Positions 22,172-34,487 are shown, counted from the stretch's first letter. The stretch is DNA of 64,000 bases from Stachybotrys elegans (GCA_020746835.1 JAGPNK010000010.1:620001-684000); one strand, 5' to 3'. The notes: generated by a model from the letters alone, not told the origin. A program made the numbers and translations.

Positions 22172-23997
22172 TCAAATGTCTTCGCCGACAGCCGGAATCA
22201 TGTCTTTGATGGCGAGAATACCCGATGAGTTTGCATATGTGACCTGAAAGTTAGTATTTGTGAGTTGAGGAAGGAGTTGTGTAAAGGACGAGGACGCAGA
22301 AGAAACGAAATATCCCACCAACTCTCCTAGAATACGTCAGTAGCAATTTAAGAGCAGGACGAGGCCACGAACCTATGCTGACAAGAATAAAGTTCCTTGC
22401 AGCCGATGGCTGTAGCCCATAGGAACCAAGGAAGAGCGTTGCTGCTGGGCAATATATGTATGGCCACCAGCCGCTCCAGCTGAAGGCTTGACGAAATGAG
22501 CTTCCAAAGGTGCTTGCCGATTCGGATATGGTGTTGAGGGTGCGCAAAACTTCGTCGGTCATTAATCGTGCCTTGTCAAGGCTCGTCTGGTGTTGGTCCT
22601 GCTTCAATGTCAAAGAGTCGGCCAGGCCAGCCAGCCTCACCATTTTCTGAAAGATCAGTTGTCGGTCAGTACTAAGGAGCCTTGTATGCACATACCTCTT
22701 CCAGCCTATCCTGCTGTTTCCCCAGCTCTATGGCCTGAGTCTTGGAGATATCCTGCATGTGATTAGCTGGCTTTCGAGAGTATCCTGGTGCTCACTCACG
22801 ATATCATGTTGTAGAGAAGATGCTGTAAGCATAACGGCTTGAATAGCTGTCATCATCGCTCCTGCTTGCTGGTTTATTTGATCTGTGGTAGACTGAACAG
22901 CGGATTGGTGCGATACGACGAGATTATCGGTGTTGGTCGATACCGTCCGGAGCAACGTCTCAAGTATCTGTTGTAAGTTCCTCGTATCTGCAGACATGTG
23001 CTTCATGGACATGGCAGCGGCCTTCACCCTGAGTCAGCGAGTTCTTGCTTTGGCAATCGTACTTCTCACCTGCACTGGCGACATGATACCGTCAGAGACC
23101 AGCTCCTTCAGATCTTCGAGGTCGCTTTGCATCGTCTTCACGTGCGGCGCCAGACCTTGCAAACTTTCATGAGTCTGTTGAAACTTCTCTTCCAGCCATT
23201 CGAAGCGGCGTTCAAGGTCCTTTTCGATCTGGGTGGTCAATCGTCGCATGATACTAGTAACAGCTTGGTAGACCTGAATGGTTTGATCTGTCAATAGGTC
23301 AGTGAGTTAACCATGCAAGGTTTATACACGAACTCACCTTTCTCGTTTTCAGCCCTGGCAGCCTCACAAAACCGGAGGGCCTTGTGGCGGTAGCTCAGCC
23401 AGGTATTCCATGCAGCGTCGGAGCGTGCCAGACCCTCCAGACATCCGTCAATCTCTGTCGATGTCGCATGCAGCTGTGGAGTCGTGGGGGGAGGAATACG
23501 GGATAGAGTCGGTTCTCGGAATTTCGAGCACACCGAGGGGATGCTGAAACTCCCTCTTTCCAAATCGCAGATGGCCAGGCTAGCTGCATAGGCATCGACA
23601 AAGTCCCTGGCTGCCCTGCCAGTATCTGTCAATACGGTAGCTTCATCCTGTCCATCCAGGACCTGGCAATGATGCACGAGGAGCCGAGCGGCGACTCGGT
23701 GACAGAGGGGTTCTAGCTCCATGGCCTGCAGCTCATCAATAGCAAGTGAATACATGTCGGCGGATTTGGCTTGGCTGTTGACAATGGCAGAAGATGAGGT
23801 ATGAGAGCCTCCCCATCGCTTCGAAAGATCTTGAGACAAGGTCAGCGTATGATGGTAAAACTTTTGGAGGTTGAGCTCCTACCTGAAGAAGCGCGGTCGT
23901 CCCGTCTTATCCAGGAGAAGCTTCGGACTCCAAAGGCAAATGCTGTCTGGATGAGCAAGATGCTCACCAGAAGCTGCCTTGTTGCTGGCCATCGCAT
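22172..23997 (-). CDS. KAR5: KAR5/Tht1-like nuclear fusion protein, eight-exon model
   Basis: Exons on the minus strand: 23883-23997, 23338-23829, 23070-23287, 22800-23021, 22696-22752, 22373-22646, 22319-22326 and 22172-22243; 485 residues, all phases consistent. The start at 23997 gives a signal peptide ([20 protein letters not shown]). Residues about 55-200 form a cysteine-containing domain ([20 protein letters not shown] ... CSKFREPTL). Long coiled coils follow ([20 protein letters not shown] and onward). A hydrophobic segment near residues 415-455 would anchor it in the ER/nuclear envelope. By family knowledge Kar5/Tht1/Brambleberry proteins drive nuclear-envelope fusion in karyogamy. 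The 3' end is the weak part: it needs an 8-base exon, and the last intron (75 bases, stop-free) could be retained. The third intron uses a gaag acceptor because the nearby cag breaks frame. Confidence 0.75.
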
Positions 23998-25553
23998 ATT
24001 GAGGAGGCTTGGTAAGGTAAGTTTGCTATCATGTGTCGCCGGTCTCTTGAGTAAACATGCCAAATGTTTGGCTAGATGGTTGTTTCCTTGATGGTGTCAA
24101 GAAAAGCAAGTCGCGGTTTGTTCAAAGGTTCGAAGATAGGTGAGTAGAATATAGCCTTTCAATGGGCATGGAATTCCCGTTGCTTGCTTAGATGCGCCGA
24201 GTTAGCGTAATTAAAAGGACAATAGGTCCGGTGGATGATGAATAGTACCTGTCCTTTCGCGCTGAGGGCAGAAAGATCGAAGAATAGTAGCGGCTCAAAC
24301 GGCAGATGGCAGTGGATGATCAATTCAGGTACTAAGTGTATAGGAGCAATTTGCAGAGAAGAGATTACTAAGTATGTGCCTCTCGATTCAAGTGCCTTGG
24401 TGGAATCATGAACTGGGGAAGGCGCTCTCGATGATGGTGCCTTTTGGATATCACGGTTGAAGTTGAGGAAGGCACGCCTAGAGTCCCCACCCTTGGTTTG
24501 CCTTCAAGCAGTTCCAAACACCATCACAGCTGCATCGTACAATTTGGCAAGTCGCCTTCTCAACTCTGACACTGCCCCAGCCGTCGGCGTGTGTGGGATA
24601 CTATACCACCTTATGTAGGCGTTCGCGAGAAAACCTACCGGCTTACATGGCATGCCACAGCCCCGGGTACGGTCTCTCATATGGCAGCATCAGCCTCAGA
24701 AACCGCTTGCCGTGATCATTCTACGCCTCCCTGCCCCGTCCCCGAGCATTCAAGACTTGCTACCTTGCCGCCGACGTCGCCGAAACAAACGAGGCCACGA
24801 TATGTACAGAGCAGGTGTCGGCGTGCTTAGCAATAGAGTTTGGGATTGGAGCTAGCCATCAATGCAACAGGCTAGGCCTACCTCTGAACAGAAGCACCAG
24901 GCTCAATCCAAGGCTCTGTAGTACAGCTCCCTGGGTACCACAGCAGCAAGCTGAGGTCGAAGAGAGACTGTGGGGTTGGGTTGAGCATTCTCGGCAGAGG
25001 CCCACCAGGAATATGCCAACCATTTCGTCAGTCAAACAAAAATAGTCAACCCCCCTCTTCCAGAGGCTTCTCTATCGGGATTTTGGACGAAGCCTCATTC
25101 AGCGAAGAGGTCGCTGACTGCGGATACGAATTAATCAAGCCGCTCCACTGTTTGTTGGATAGGTTCTGTCTGACCTCTGTTTCCCACATTTCGTCCCAAA
25201 CACCTTCTGTTCAAGCATCGCTCGCTGCAATAACCGATTGATACTTGGGTCTCATGATTGCCCAAGTGTCTTTCATCCCCATGATCTGATTTTGAACAAC
25301 GAGAGCCGGTTTGTATGCTGTTATTAGACAGCTCCCGGCATCGTTTGATCAAAAAATACCCTCAAAAGACGCTTCCCTTCGACGTCGTCACTATACTCGG
25401 ACATTGTCGTCTCCGGCAGGTATCTCAAGGCCATACGCATTGGAAGAATAAGGCTTCTCACGAGCTCGTACCTCTAGGCTTTAAAGAGCTGGGATTGGTC
25501 ACCAAGCCGGTCTCGCCAGCGCGACTCGCAAAAGCCCTCCTCGCATTATCAGC
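23998..25553. other. Intergenic, no gene seen
   Basis: This is the upstream region of KAR5 and of the small Cys-rich gene. It is less GC-rich than the coding blocks. Only short, non-family open frames are present (for example 24591-24855), and I find no paired exons with coding character. Confidence 0.5.
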
Positions 25554-25843
25554 ATGTGCAAGCAAATCGACAAGCGGTTTGCCTGTGGGCACATGTCGTA
25601 TTTCAAGATCGACTATTGCCCCAAACTGTTCAAAGGGTGCAAAGGTCCTACTGCAGACCACGGCATTGTCGACGACCCGGACTTATGCAGCGATTGTTTG
25701 CGTAAAATGCTCATGCCCAACCCGCTGGATCATGGTAAGGGCCGAAAATAGCGAGGTACAAAACCCAATGTCGCGTAGGCTTGGAAGAGGCGCTGCCTGG
25801 ATGCGATGAAAAGTGCTGGTCGCAATACTATAGACTGCAGTAA
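25554..25843 (+). CDS. Small cysteine-rich protein of unknown function (MCK...CGH type)
   Basis: Two exons are proposed: 25554-25734 and 25779-25843 (81 residues). Read without splicing, the frame stops at 25751 after 65 residues. I prefer the spliced form because a GTAAGG donor and a gcgtag acceptor keep frame and add PGCDEKCWSQYYRLQ, a further Cys pair in keeping with the rest. The intron is only 44 bases and its branch site is unclear. The protein starts MCKQIDKRFACGHMSYFKID, followed by YCPKLFKGCKG and DLCSDCLRKM. The pattern C..CGH..C..C..C..C suggests a small metal-binding fold. Short proteins of this MCK-x-CGH kind are common and unnamed in filamentous fungi. There is no signal peptide, so a cytosolic or nuclear zinc-binding role is inferred. 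Confidence 0.6.
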
Positions 25844-27919
25844 CATGAGAGATTTTGACTCCGGCATCAACCAGCCACAAATTGTCTGTCAAACAAGAGC
25901 CCCAGTCTGCGTCTGTCAGTAGTGGCCCTCACCTGCCCGCATCAATAGGAGATTTTTTCCCCATGTGCCGTGATCCACTGATCCGAATGCCCTCAAGCAG
26001 TCCCCGCAAGGATTCTGGGGCATGTCCGACGCACCCCGTACTGCACCATTACAATAGAAGCGTTACCGGTTGATGGTCGATTCTGGAGCCGATATCAATC
26101 TCGCTTCTATTCTTCTGTATCGTTCGGCACCTCAGCTACGCCCGCTGACCAGGTCGCTTGCATCGGTATTATAAGACCTCTGCCATGCGATGGTTAGCCT
26201 CGACCATGCCGAATAGCTACTTAGTGCTATGCTGGTACAGTCCCCCACGGAAATTTGCCTTGTCCAGGCCGATAGGATTATCACGCTTCGCCTTTGACTG
26301 TGGAGTGGGTTGAGATGAAAGAAGCGAACAGCCAAGCCTATCCCATTCGATGACGGCGTTGCAGGCTTTGCGGACAAGCGAAGAAGTATCTGTACGGCCC
26401 GGCGGATGGACATTGTGTTAAGGGACTGGCAGCATACCCGATGTCCCGCTCGGCAGAAGATTTGGAGGCGTGTTGCCTCAATGGCTATTGTGGCTAGGTA
26501 ATTTGAGTCACCTGTTGGCGCACGTGCTTAAACGATTGATGTTTCACTGGATATGTCGCGAAGCATACAGAACCATGCGGTTGGAGGCGGGTTTCTTTGG
26601 TCATGCATTGTAGAAAAGCCGTGAAACAATTGAGGGAAGGCGTTGAATCTGCCTCTGTTTAATAGGATTGGAGAAGCGATAGGCAATTGATCTTGATGGT
26701 CCTTTTGAAGAAAATTGTATATGAAAGTGGGTGTGGATACGAGGTCAGCGGAAAGGGACGCGTAGAGGGACTTTGTGTGGGTTAGGTAATCGGAAGTCTC
26801 ATATTAGGACTAGTGCGAGCGTTCGGTTCAACGGGCGAGTATCCAGGGATTGTCAGTTGACAGCAAGGCTGACGCTAGTGCCAAGGGGGACTACCAGGAT
26901 ATGTCGAGCCAATGAAATAGCCGTGCGTCTCAACATCGTACTATCCCCCTCTTCAGCCTTGCAAATCATACGATCTTGTGCCGGAGAAACTGGCCGGCGG
27001 AACCCGACTTCAATGCAATGGGAAAAATGTGATTTCTCAAGTCACAGTCAGCTCCTGGGCGCCCGGCGTGGTCTGAGAACGATTCCGCACCTTATTGCCT
27101 CGCCGTCCACGGGCTCGCCATACGTCTGACCCTTTGAGGAACGTCGGGAGCTGGCGACTGGAGCTTGCTGTGCTTGTGATCCCTCCTCCTGCTACTCCTC
27201 GTCCCCCCCATCCCTCCATCCCTCCTTCCCCCCGTTCGCTGCCGGCCGCCACTCCGACACGCCCCGAGTCTTGTGATCTGATCTGATCTGCTGCTGCTGC
27301 TGCTGCTGCTGCTGCTTCCCGAGCTTGTATCCGGTCCAGCTTTTGGCGGGCCCGGCTCGTAGTGGTCTGGAGCTTTGAACCCTTTGTTGGTCCCTTTAGT
27401 CACTTCCGCTGCATCCAAGCCTCGTGAGCGACCCTGCGGCTACACGCAGAATCTTGACCCACGGCACAACCAAACGGCTTCCTCCAAATCCCACGCGCCA
27501 ATCCACTCACTCAGCGCATGCATATCTGCTTGAGAGACTTTTTTGTCGCCGTTATATATGCTATATGCTGTTTCGCGGCTCCCCTCCCTCCCCCTCTGCC
27601 ACTCTACTGTCTCAGGACCCCTACTTTCTTTTCTGCTACCTCTACACCAAATAAAGAACCAACCAACCATTCTCAAGCAGCCCAGCAGCCAATTAGCTCC
27701 TCCCTACCTAGTACTCACAGCTCCCGGTTCCACAAAGCGACTTTCTCATACTCGACTCGGTCGGATCAACAGCGACACCCACCACCAGCAGCCACATCTG
27801 CAGCAACGCGTGAAAGACAAGCCCGACTACCCGTCGGCCGCATCGACTCTACCGGCGCCATTGCTGCGCAGCCTGTGGCATATCGTCCTGGATCAAGACC
27901 ACGGCCCCGAGATGAGTCA
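25844..27919. other. Intergenic and leader of the bHLH gene
   Basis: There is no supported gene here. From about 27180 the plus strand becomes pyrimidine-rich. It carries (ATCTG)3 at 27276-27290 running straight into (CTG)9 at 27288-27314, and a TATATATGC-like element near 27553. The frame of the bHLH gene is open upstream to 27518, so an N-terminal extension cannot be excluded, but it reads as Ser/Pro-rich translated leader. Confidence 0.5.
27276..27314 (+). repeat. (ATCTG)3 followed by (CTG)9 microsatellite
   Basis: Three ATCTG units lead without a break into nine CTG units, about 605 bases before the bHLH start codon. It is probably in the promoter or untranslated leader and is a candidate for length variation between strains. 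Confidence 0.9.
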
Positions 27920-29440
27920 ATGAAAATGGACACTTCCCAAGAAGTCCTCCAATCTTCCGGCTACCAATTCCTTGGGTCAGGCCCCGATAATGGCCGCACA
28001 GAGACGACTACCGCCCCGATGGGCGCCTCCGCCAACCCCAACGGCCCTTCCTCTGCATCGACGACCGACATCTCCTTCACCCAGGCGCCCGTCCCCTCGC
28101 CTTACATGCGAGGCAAGGCCTTGAACCCCCAGGCGACGTCCCAGCAAATGGCGCAGTCCAGGGATCGTCACGACCAGAAGCGAGTAAAGATGGACATGGA
28201 ATCCGATACGCCTGCCCTCGACTCCATCGACTACTGGATCCAGTTCGACGACGACGACGTTGATAACTGGGGGAGCTTTGAAATTGACTTTTCCAAGCTC
28301 AACGACACCACCCTGAATAGGTACGTCTACCCAATCATTTTCATGTTCAGTCTTCTAACTCATCGTTAGGCCAGATACACGCGCCGAGACAGTCCCAGGT
28401 TTGGGTACCGGTTTGTATACCCAGCCGTCCATGCCAGTAGTGCCGGAGGAATACTTGGATGACGCGGCCTTTGAGGGCTCCCTGTCCGACGACGAGGACA
28501 ATTTTGAATCCTTGAATCTCAGGTCGCAGCTCCCAAGCAGCGACGTCTTTCCGCCATCCGAAGTACCGCCCCGTGAGGGACTCTACTCGACACCTTTAAG
28601 CTGGGAGCGCCCTCAGCTAGGGCTGCCCGCAGGCGTCAACGCAAGCGCAAGCGCCAGCGCAAGTGGCAGCACCGCTGAGCTTCCCAGGAGGCCGAGCGAG
28701 AATGTCGATTTTCCGCTACCACAGCCCGGTACGATGGCCTTGAGCGCTGCGGAGCGTCGACGCCTGATAGCAATTGCGATGAACGTGAGCCAAGCCCCCG
28801 CGAGCTTCATGCCCTCTACGGGGTTCGGGCTGGGCTTCGGCGCCGGTCTGGACTACAACAAGTCTTCGAGTGACGATGCATCACCAGGCTCGGGCTTTTC
28901 AAAGCCCGGACAGAAGAAGGGCGGTTCGGAAAGCATGGACAGCACACGGGAACCGTCGGATTCCAAGGGGAAGCACCCGGCGAAGAGACCGAACTTCTCA
29001 AGGAACAACACCAACGACAAGACCAAGGACAAGGGGAAATCAGCCGACAGGTTGGCCCATAATGACATCGAGAGGAAGTATCGGACCAACTTGAAGGACA
29101 AGATTGCCGAACTCCGCGATGCAGTCCCGAACTTGCGAGACTCAAATAGTGGCGACGACGAAGGTTCTGGAAACCAGGGTACAGCAAAGCTGAGCAAGGT
29201 TGGTGCAGTCAGGCTCACTTGAGGAGGCCAATGCTAACATGACCACAGGGGACTATCCTGATGAAAGCAACAGAATATATCCAGCAGCTAGAGCGTCGAA
29301 ATAAATCCATCATAAAGGAGCAGCAGCAGTTGGCACGGAGATTACAAGCCTTCGAGACGCTGCTCAACGCCACAGCGACGCAGTCGTTCGCTGTCCCGAA
29401 GCACAGCGGTGCCCTCTTCGACCCCAGAGGATTCTGCTGA
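27920..29440 (+). CDS. SREBP-type bHLH transcription factor without membrane segments
   Basis: Three exons (27920-28320, 28370-29198, 29249-29440) give 473 residues. The bHLH domain covers about 362-430: the basic region and helix 1 read HNDIERKYRTNLKDKIAELR, then an acidic/Gly loop, then KLSKGTILMKATEYIQQLE, with a short leucine-rich extension. The tyrosine in ERKYR marks the SREBP class, which can bind both SRE and E-box DNA. An intron falls exactly between loop and helix 2 (after KLSK). The N-terminal half has acidic patches (YWIQFDDDDVDNWG; DDAAFEGSLSDDEDNFES) typical of activation regions and an ASASASAS run. The chain ends about 20 residues after the helix region with no transmembrane pair, so it cannot be a membrane-tethered SREBP that needs proteolytic release. 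By analogy it is a nuclear regulator of growth or lipid metabolism; the target genes are unknown. Confidence 0.85.
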
Positions 29441-30622
29441 GAAACGAGGGCCTCTGCTGCGCAGTTGACGACCATCAATACCTCAAAATCAGTCGGCCCG
29501 CGGGCGGACTGTGTATATTTATACCCCGATCACGAATACCACTTACGATATCCCTTCGGTTCTGTGTTTTTCTCGAGCCACACATGCGCGGTTGATCCGA
29601 AAGGACGCCATATGTTTTACAATGCGATGTACCTAGATGCTATATGAGGGTCTTGGTTTTAGACAACAGCTGGTGGCTGGGGAGCGCCCGGTCAACAGGA
29701 TCATGGTGCCCGGGCAGAGTAAATGAAATTCAAGGTGGATACATATTCCGATCGCCAAGGGACCTAGAAAAGTCGAGGTCAGGATGGATTGTTTTTTATG
29801 ACAGCGCATGCTTCGGTTATGGTATAGAGAGCACCGTTGGGGAGCTTTCTGCAAGACGACAGGCGTTGAAACGTACAAATTACAGGTGGGTTAATGGCGT
29901 GTTGAGCCGCGATCTCAAACGCGCAGCCGCTACACGGAAACATCTTGGACGGGTCTGTTGGGACTTAGAAACATATTATATCATTTGAATTGTGTTGGGG
30001 AAGTAAACCTGACGATTGTGGGCAGAGACAACACGCCATGATACGATGATGAGAGGCAGTACAGGGTAGCTGATTCCAAGTGGCCTATGAGGCCGCAATT
30101 GGCATCATGAATAAATACCCCAGGTTAAGTAAAATAAAATAAAAAGTAAAATAAAAGGTATGAGGGCATAAATGGGGAAAAAGAAGAGAATATTGGAACC
30201 TTCAACAAATGAGCCGGGTACAAGAAGCAAATTCTATCTTACTGTCTGTCCTACAAAACCCCCCTCGGAGATGGAGCACTTGTTGTGTGACGGGAAGTCG
30301 TCGAGTCTAAATTGAGCCGATCAATTGCCGAAGACAATGGAACTACCTCAGAAGCATCTCTCCCTTGCTCCCGTTAGCGAGACAAACAGCTCCATTCAGC
30401 CGTTGAGGTATAATAGTAAGAGGTGTGAGCCACATATCAAACAATGAGCGAGAACCGATAACCTACTCGCCATCGATTTCACGTACTAAAAGGAGATGGG
30501 ATACCCCGCAGGTCGCGTAGATGAGGGCTCGAAGACTGCCTAACCGAGCGCACGCCAAAGTCATCTTCAGACACCACAGAAGCAACAGAAACAGCGGCAG
30601 ACCACCGGCAACCAGTAGCAGC
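29441..30622. other. Intergenic bHLH/RAM1
   Basis: About 1.2 kb holding the 3' end of the bHLH gene and the RAM1 promoter. It includes A-rich taaaataaaataaaa sequence at about 30125-30160. The frame at 29644-29988 has no family features. The RAM1 frame is open upstream to an ATG at 30521. Confidence 0.5.
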
Positions 30623-32550
30623 ATGGCAGCAGCAAGCACAGAACGGCCGCTGCAGCAGGAGCCTCCCTCGCTGGACGACCTGAGCCCTTCGCTCCACGGC
30701 TTCTTCGTCAACTGCTCGCCGATACAGGATGCGCTGGAGACGCCTACGTCGCGGCTGCAGCACAAGACGGTGGACGAGTGCATGCCCTTCCTGACGGGCG
30801 AGGAGCACGCGCAGCACAACCGCTACGGGGTGCCGCACCTCGACCGCGCCAAGCACGTGCGATTCCTGCACAGGCAGCTGGGCAAGCTGCCGGCGGGCTT
30901 CACGTCGGCGGACCCCAGCCGCCCGTGGTTCTTCTACTGGTGCCTCGCGGGCCTGACGCTGCTGGGCGAGGACGTGTCCGGCTACCGCGGGAGGCTGATG
31001 GCGACGGTGCGGCCCATGCAGAACCCCGAGGGAGGCTTTGCCGGCGGCTTCGGGCAGATGTCGCACCTCGCCACTACCTACGCAACCGTCCTCTCGCTGG
31101 CGCTGGTCGGTGGGGAAGAAGCCTACGACGTGGTAGACAGGAGGACCATGTGGAAATGGCTGTGCTCGCTCAAGCAGCCCGATGGAGGATTCCAAATGGC
31201 GGTCGGAGGCGAGGAAGACGTGAGGTATGTGTAATCCCCCTCCCTCCCTCCCGCCCTACCCTCCCTTTCAGCTTTGCAAGAGGCCCGCAAAGCCCTGACA
31301 CGAGAGCCCATTCTCATTGATTCCACCGCAGGGGTGCATACTGCGCGGCTGTCATAATATCGCTGCTTAACCTCCCCCTCGAGCTGTCACCCGACTCACC
31401 TGCATGCGCTGCTGGCCACAGTGGGCTGTTCAGCGGCCTGGGAGAATGGGTCGGCCGATGTAAGCCCTCCTCTACCAGCGTTGCGTTTTTGCCTTTTTCT
31501 CCTTTTTTCTCCTTTTTCTCCCTGGTTATTCCGTTGTTTGCTCATCAGTTGCTCGTCGCTTTTACCAAATAGGTCAAACATACGAGGGAGGCGTCTCGGC
31601 TTTCCCAGGAGTCGAGGCCCACGGGGCATATGCCTTCTGCGCCCTCGGCTGCTTGTCCATCATTGACTCCCCACACAGGAGCATCCAAAGGTGCGTGCCA
31701 TGATTCATCTCGCCCTCCCACCCCTGGAGCAACGTGCAGATCCACGTACAACAAGGGGGAGGACGCAGGCAGCATGAATGGAGGGGTGGCGAGGAAAGAC
31801 TGCGTCCCAATGTATGCATGTATCCTGTGCTGACGATCCCTTGGCCGTCGCCCATAGATACATGAACGTACCGCAACTTATCTCGTGGTTGTCATCTCGA
31901 CAGTACGGGCCGGAAGGCGGGTTTTCTGGTCGCACTAACAAGCTCGTCGATGGCTGCTACAGCCATTGGGTCGGTGGATGCTGGCCTCTGATTGAGGCCT
32001 GTTTGAAAGGCCCAGGCGGTCCGGCACCTGGGCCTGCAGGCGTCGAGAATGCGCAGCGAGCAGCAGCCGATGAGGATTGTCTGTTCAGCCGGAACGGACT
32101 TATCCGATACATTCTCTGCTGCTGCCAGGACATGTCGCGTCGCGGCGGACTGAGGGATAAACCAAGCAAGTAAGCGGAATCAACTTTGCGACCCCCCTCT
32201 CCCCCCCCCCCCCCCCCCAGCTCCCGATCAGCATCGGCGAGCACCCTTTGCCCTCCTGGCTTGTCTCTCCTTTATGGAACGTTAACCCTGGGCCTAGATT
32301 CTCGGATGCATACCATACCTGCTACGTGTTATCGGGTCTGAGCTCGGTCCAGCACCAGTGGTCCCTCACTGCCGCGCGACCCCATGAGGCGGTCCTGACA
32401 GGAGATGCTTGGGAAGTGTCCCCGTACTTGAAAGGCGAGCAAATCTTCGATGAGGAGGACCGAGTCTGCACGACACACCCAGTATACGTCATTCCTCAGC
32501 ACCGAGTACAAGAGATACAGGAGTATTTCGCATCAAAGCAGAGCTTTTAG
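30623..32550 (+). CDS. RAM1: Protein farnesyltransferase beta subunit
   Basis: Five exons (30623-31224, 31332-31459, 31573-31690, 31858-32169, 32298-32550) give 470 residues. The alpha-alpha barrel repeats are visible, each with a Gly-Gly-Phe motif (NPEGGFAGGFGQMSHLATTY; PDGGFQMAVGGEEDVRGAY; TYEGGVSAFPGVEAHGAYAF; PEGGFSGRTNKLVDGCYSHW). The zinc ligands are present: Asp and Cys of LVDGCYSHW and His of DAYHTCYVLSGLS, equivalent to D297, C299 and H362 of the rat enzyme. With the shared alpha subunit (Ram2) it transfers farnesyl from FPP to CaaX cysteines of Ras, a-type pheromones and others, in the cytosol. I preferred ATG 30623; an in-frame ATG at 30521 adds an Arg-rich tail. Introns are 107-167 bases, and intron 4 contains a C18 run. 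Domain length is normal. Confidence 0.95.
32201..32218 (+). repeat. C18 homopolymer inside RAM1 intron 4
   Basis: Eighteen consecutive C bases are followed directly by AG, so the run looks like an extreme polypyrimidine tract with its own acceptor. Using that acceptor would shift the RAM1 frame; the productive acceptor is 77 bases downstream at 32297 after a gttaac branch site. Run length may be miscounted by sequencing. Confidence 0.9.
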
Positions 32551-33215
32551 GTCTAAGGTATATGGCACTAGCCAACATGCATTTCATGGCACATATAATA
32601 TTTACGATGCATACGAGACGTTGGAGTTTACAGTGTGTGTTTGAGACGAGTACTTCCGTGCTTTGAAGGTAAAAGTACCATATCACGTGCCGGGTCACTT
32701 GCCCACCTACAGGTATCCTACTCAGTCACCTCACTCCCGTTTCTGTTTTTCTTTCTTTTATTTTTATTGTTTATTTTTCATCCACTTCCCGTCCAGGTAT
32801 CCCTCCATAAGCGAGCCGATGATATGGATTCGCGCCGGGTCAGTCTGAGTCGGCCAGCAGGGTAGGACAGAAGAAGCCGCCACCCGTTAGCTTCATGCTG
32901 GACAGCTCAGCACGGCATTGCAGCAAAGGCGGTCGGCCCAGAAGGCCGCCGCTCACTGGCGACTAGTACGCTTGTAGACAAAGCAGCAGCAGCGCCATGC
33001 AGAGCGATGCTGAGCAAGGAGTCAGTTAAGGCGACCATGTGAACCGTATATACAGCGATAGCCATATGGGATGGTTCGCCCGAGAAGAGTGGAGGCCGCA
33101 TTCGCCAATCTGCTTAGGGCATGCCTGCGTCCATGTCGTCAACAGGCATGGGGGAAGGGCCAGCGCATCTATCTTGAAGGGCCTCCTAGGGGTGTGAGCG
33201 GGAGGGCTGGATGCC

Positions 33216-33271
33216 GGGGAGGGGGTTTGAAGGGTGGGAGGGGGAGGAGGAGGATGAGGAGGGAGGAGGGG
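33216..33271 (+). repeat. G-rich purine tract, G-quadruplex candidate
   Basis: Within 33216-33244 there are at least five runs of three or more G separated by 1-7 bases, meeting the usual G3+N1-7 pattern. The purine strand continues as gga/gat repeats to about 33271. It lies about 670 bases past the RAM1 stop codon. Function is unknown. Confidence 0.7.
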
Positions 33272-34487
33272 TCTAGTCTGAAGGGAAACGTATGGAGTAG
33301 CGTTAGAAGGAGGGGATAGTTGCGAAGGTGCCACACCGCATTTGCAGAGCATGCACATCATCCTCAAGACCCAGGCTATGGGCCCCAGAATAGACCCGGC
33401 CAGGCCAGTGCGCCCCACGCCACTCTACATATCCACGGCGGCCAGCCACGCGCCAGGTGAGTCGTCCCAGAAGCATGTCTGAGACATACACGGCGGGACA
33501 AGAAGGATGGTTCAGATTTGGTGCTCTATGTTCGAGATTTGAGACAATGTGCTGCCCACCAGCAAACGTGGCAAGCGTGGCATCGGAATCGGAGGGTAGC
33601 AGCAGACAAGATCCGACCGCATGCCCCGAGATGGCTGGCCGGCGAGAACTCGCCCCCTTCTTCATTTCTTATTTTATTTTATATTGTATATATTTTGCCT
33701 CTTCGTTTCTTCTTCTGGTCTTTTTCTGGTCTCCGCCAATCCTCCTGGTCCTGTTCCTCGCTATCGGCCCTGGTTGGGGTTTGGCCAGTGCCACGTATGG
33801 TGCTCCGGGCCACAAGAGGTTTGGCTGAGGCGGGCCCCATCCATATGGCCGCATCTGAAGCGGCCACCTAGTGCATTGCATGGTCCGTATCTACTACATG
33901 TATACACAATGCTGAGCCATCCTGAAGACGCGGAAAATGAGGAAATTACCTGCGGAGGAGCAATTGGCGAGCGCCTTCTCATCCTGAGGTGTGCTGCGGC
34001 ACGGCTCGGCGCGGCATGACTACAGCCCACTGGGGGGGGCATCTGCCCTAGCGAGCAGACCTGTTCGCGAGGCCACATTTATATACCGAGGTATATGGGA
34101 GGCGGTATATCGAGAGGCAAAAGGCCAAAAGCGATATAACACGAGAAGGGGGGCGAGATGGGACCGGAAGACCGGGAAGTGCTTCTCACTTTGTTCGTGT
34201 TAGCCATAGTTTCATTCCTATGGTAAGAACCATGCCCCCAGCTGCTCAATATGGTAGAGGCTTACGAAGAAGAGGGATATGAGAGGGACATGATTGTCCC
34301 GCCACTGAGGCAAAGGCGATTCAGAGGTGACAAGATGAGTGGAGGACTTACAGTAAACAATTGCCTGCATGCATCAACTAGCATATCCCACCCCCCACTG
34401 GCTTGGAGCTGGATGGAGTGGACGGCTTGGCGCAGGACTGGGATCATCAGAAACAAAGGTGCAGGCAGGACCAAGTCTGACACTGAC

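Noticed and set aside
15613..32550. A functional cluster linking SWF1 and RAM1 as protein-lipidation genes
   Set aside because: They are 12 kb apart with unrelated genes between and no shared regulatory motif that I can see; chance co-location is simpler.
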